Shown: positions 63,636 to 64,000 of the stretch, piece after piece
Numbering within the stretch: the first letter of the stretch is position 1
Layout of the letters: every line of letters starts with the position of its first letter
Source of the DNA: an actinobacterium SCGC AAA015-D07
GTDB taxonomy: Bacteria > Actinomycetota > Acidimicrobiia > Actinomarinales > Actinomarinaceae
DNA: 64,000 bases
Assembly (NCBI GenBank): GCA_000384495.1
Contig: ARQR01000001.1
Location: forward strand, 54,551 to 118,550
Reading direction: 5' to 3'
Translations under genes and position numbers: made by a program
Notes under the pieces: generated by a model
Databases searched by the model: none
The model's input: only the letters and a program-made list of their open reading frames with translations
Told to the model about the DNA's origin: nothing

Positions 63636-63710
63636 GGGCCTATAGCTCAGCCTGGTTAGAGCGCATCCCTGATAAGGATGAGGTCGTTAGTTCAAATCTA
63701 ACTAGGCCCA
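63636..63710 (+). tRNA. tRNA-Ile(GAT)
   Basis: Plus strand, 75 bases, acceptor GGGCCTA/TAGGCCC, anticodon stem CATCC/GGATG around CTGATAA (anticodon GAT), T-loop AGTTCAAAT. tRNA-Ile and tRNA-Ala often lie in rRNA spacers; here no rRNA is adjacent. Confidence 0.95.
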
Positions 63711-63712
63711 CT

Positions 63713-63943
63713 TTATTTTTCTTTTTGCAAAAGTTTTTTCTTTTGAGATGCTCCCCCAAGTCCACTATATCCACCTGTTTTGCCATCAGATCTAATTACT
63801 CTATGGCAAGGAATAATTATAGGATAAGGATTTTTTCCACAAGCATTTGCAACTGCTCTTGCACTATTCGGATGTCCAATATTTATAGCAATCTCTTTAT
63901 AAGTTTTTGTTTTACCTTGGAACGGAAACACTATTGTCGGCAC
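63713..63943 (-). CDS. ogt: Methylated-DNA-cysteine methyltransferase, C-terminal part (5' end replaced)
   Basis: The direct-reversal repair enzyme for O6-alkylguanine. The active-site PCHRVIRSDGKTGGYSGL and the DNA-binding helix NSARAVANACGKNPYPIIIP are present, so the C-terminal domain from GKTKTYKEIA onward is intact. Upstream of base 63,905 the sequence is an inverted copy of glpD, so the first dozen codons of the apparent frame (from 63,943) are not native and the true 5' end is missing. Treat it as partial. Confidence 0.8.
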   Translation of the reverse strand: MPTIVFPFQGKTKTYKEIAINIGHPNSARAVANACGKNPYPIIIPCHRVIRSDGKTGGYSGLGGASQKKKLLQKEK

Positions 63944-64000
63944 AACAGATATAGAAAAATTTTCCGGTACAAAAGATAACCCTCAAGCTTCAAAGGAAGA
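63906..64000 (+). repeat. 95-bp inverted repeat, copy at the window end
   Basis: An exact reverse complement of glpD bases 62,080-62,174, running to the last base. It begins inside ogt at a short shared stretch (GGTAAAACAAA on the minus strand), which looks like a microhomology junction. Confidence 0.9.

Overview
The window is a 64 kb, gene-dense, AT-rich (about one third G+C by eye) chromosomal segment of a free-living bacterium. Several marks point to Actinobacteria: the dnaK-grpE-dnaJ-hspR heat-shock operon, CrgA, a DUF3159 membrane protein, PAC2 and DUF4332 proteins, a PASTA Ser/Thr kinase next to its PP2C phosphatase, a dCTP deaminase of the mycobacterial bifunctional type, and a 31-residue bS22-like ribosomal protein. 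Low G+C and extreme compaction suggest a streamlined marine lineage (Candidatus Actinomarinales or other Acidimicrobiia-like plankton). That placement is inference. No phage, insertion sequence, transposon or CRISPR array was seen, and apart from the tRNA cluster no gene-free stretch exceeds 300 bases.

Layout. 1-4.7 kb: truncated HSDL2-like dehydrogenase, DsrE-like and ferritin-like small proteins, sugar kinase, DmdC-like acyl-CoA dehydrogenase, frameshifted CoA-binding gene. 4.7-16.3 kb (mostly minus): rmuC, glycosyltransferase, hydrolase, a selenocysteine-containing selD, class IV aminotransferase, nadE, DUF4332, nucleotidyltransferase, Fe-S/heterodisulfide-reductase-like membrane protein, proC. 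16.4-20.4 kb: heat-shock operon led by a mini zinc protein. 20.4-25.3 kb: DUF885 peptidase, K+ channel, glycoside-hydrolase-like protein, M20 hydrolase. 25.3-30.8 kb: Aap-type amino-acid ABC transporter with two oversized permeases. 31-35.5 kb: purA-purB-DUF3159-MscS. 35.5-38 kb: lnt, TSUP permease and a previously hidden SelW-like selenoprotein. 38-44 kb: second mini zinc protein, copZ-copA, PAC2, bS22, phosphotransferase, dcd, DUF554. 44-49.5 kb: acyltransferase, asd, lysC, PHP protein, murJ. 49.5-55 kb: dnaX, nucleotidase, dgt, dienoyl-CoA isomerase-like protein, nitroreductase, and a tRNA-Arg/tRNA-Ser cluster around tadA. 55-61.6 kb: LysE, serS, pstP-pknB-mutY-crgA. 61.6-64 kb: glpD, two small proteins, tRNA-Ala, tRNA-Ile and an ogt fragment.

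Main discoveries. (1) Two genes contain in-frame UGA at the family's redox Cys/Sec position, each followed after exactly 11 nt by a hairpin: SelD (8,792-7,770) and a SelW-like protein (37,963-37,727). TGA is an ordinary stop in many other genes here, so this is selenocysteine decoding rather than codon reassignment. (2) At least 22 transcription-unit leaders have a TANNNT hexamer 5-7 nt before the start codon, the signature of leaderless mRNAs. (3) Eight of eleven convergent gene pairs share a 4-bp YTAR that is the stop codon on both strands, and at least seven tandem pairs share an 8-bp start/stop overlap, including all three junctions from dnaK to hspR. (4) The AapQ-like permease carries a lipoyl/barrel-sandwich-like insert. 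(5) Several essential enzymes lack a textbook residue or module: TadA (zinc Cys to Asp), Lnt (nucleophile Cys to Ser), DnaX (no zinc module). (6) The last 95 bases are an exact inverted copy of part of glpD and interrupt ogt, which looks like an amplification or assembly chimera.
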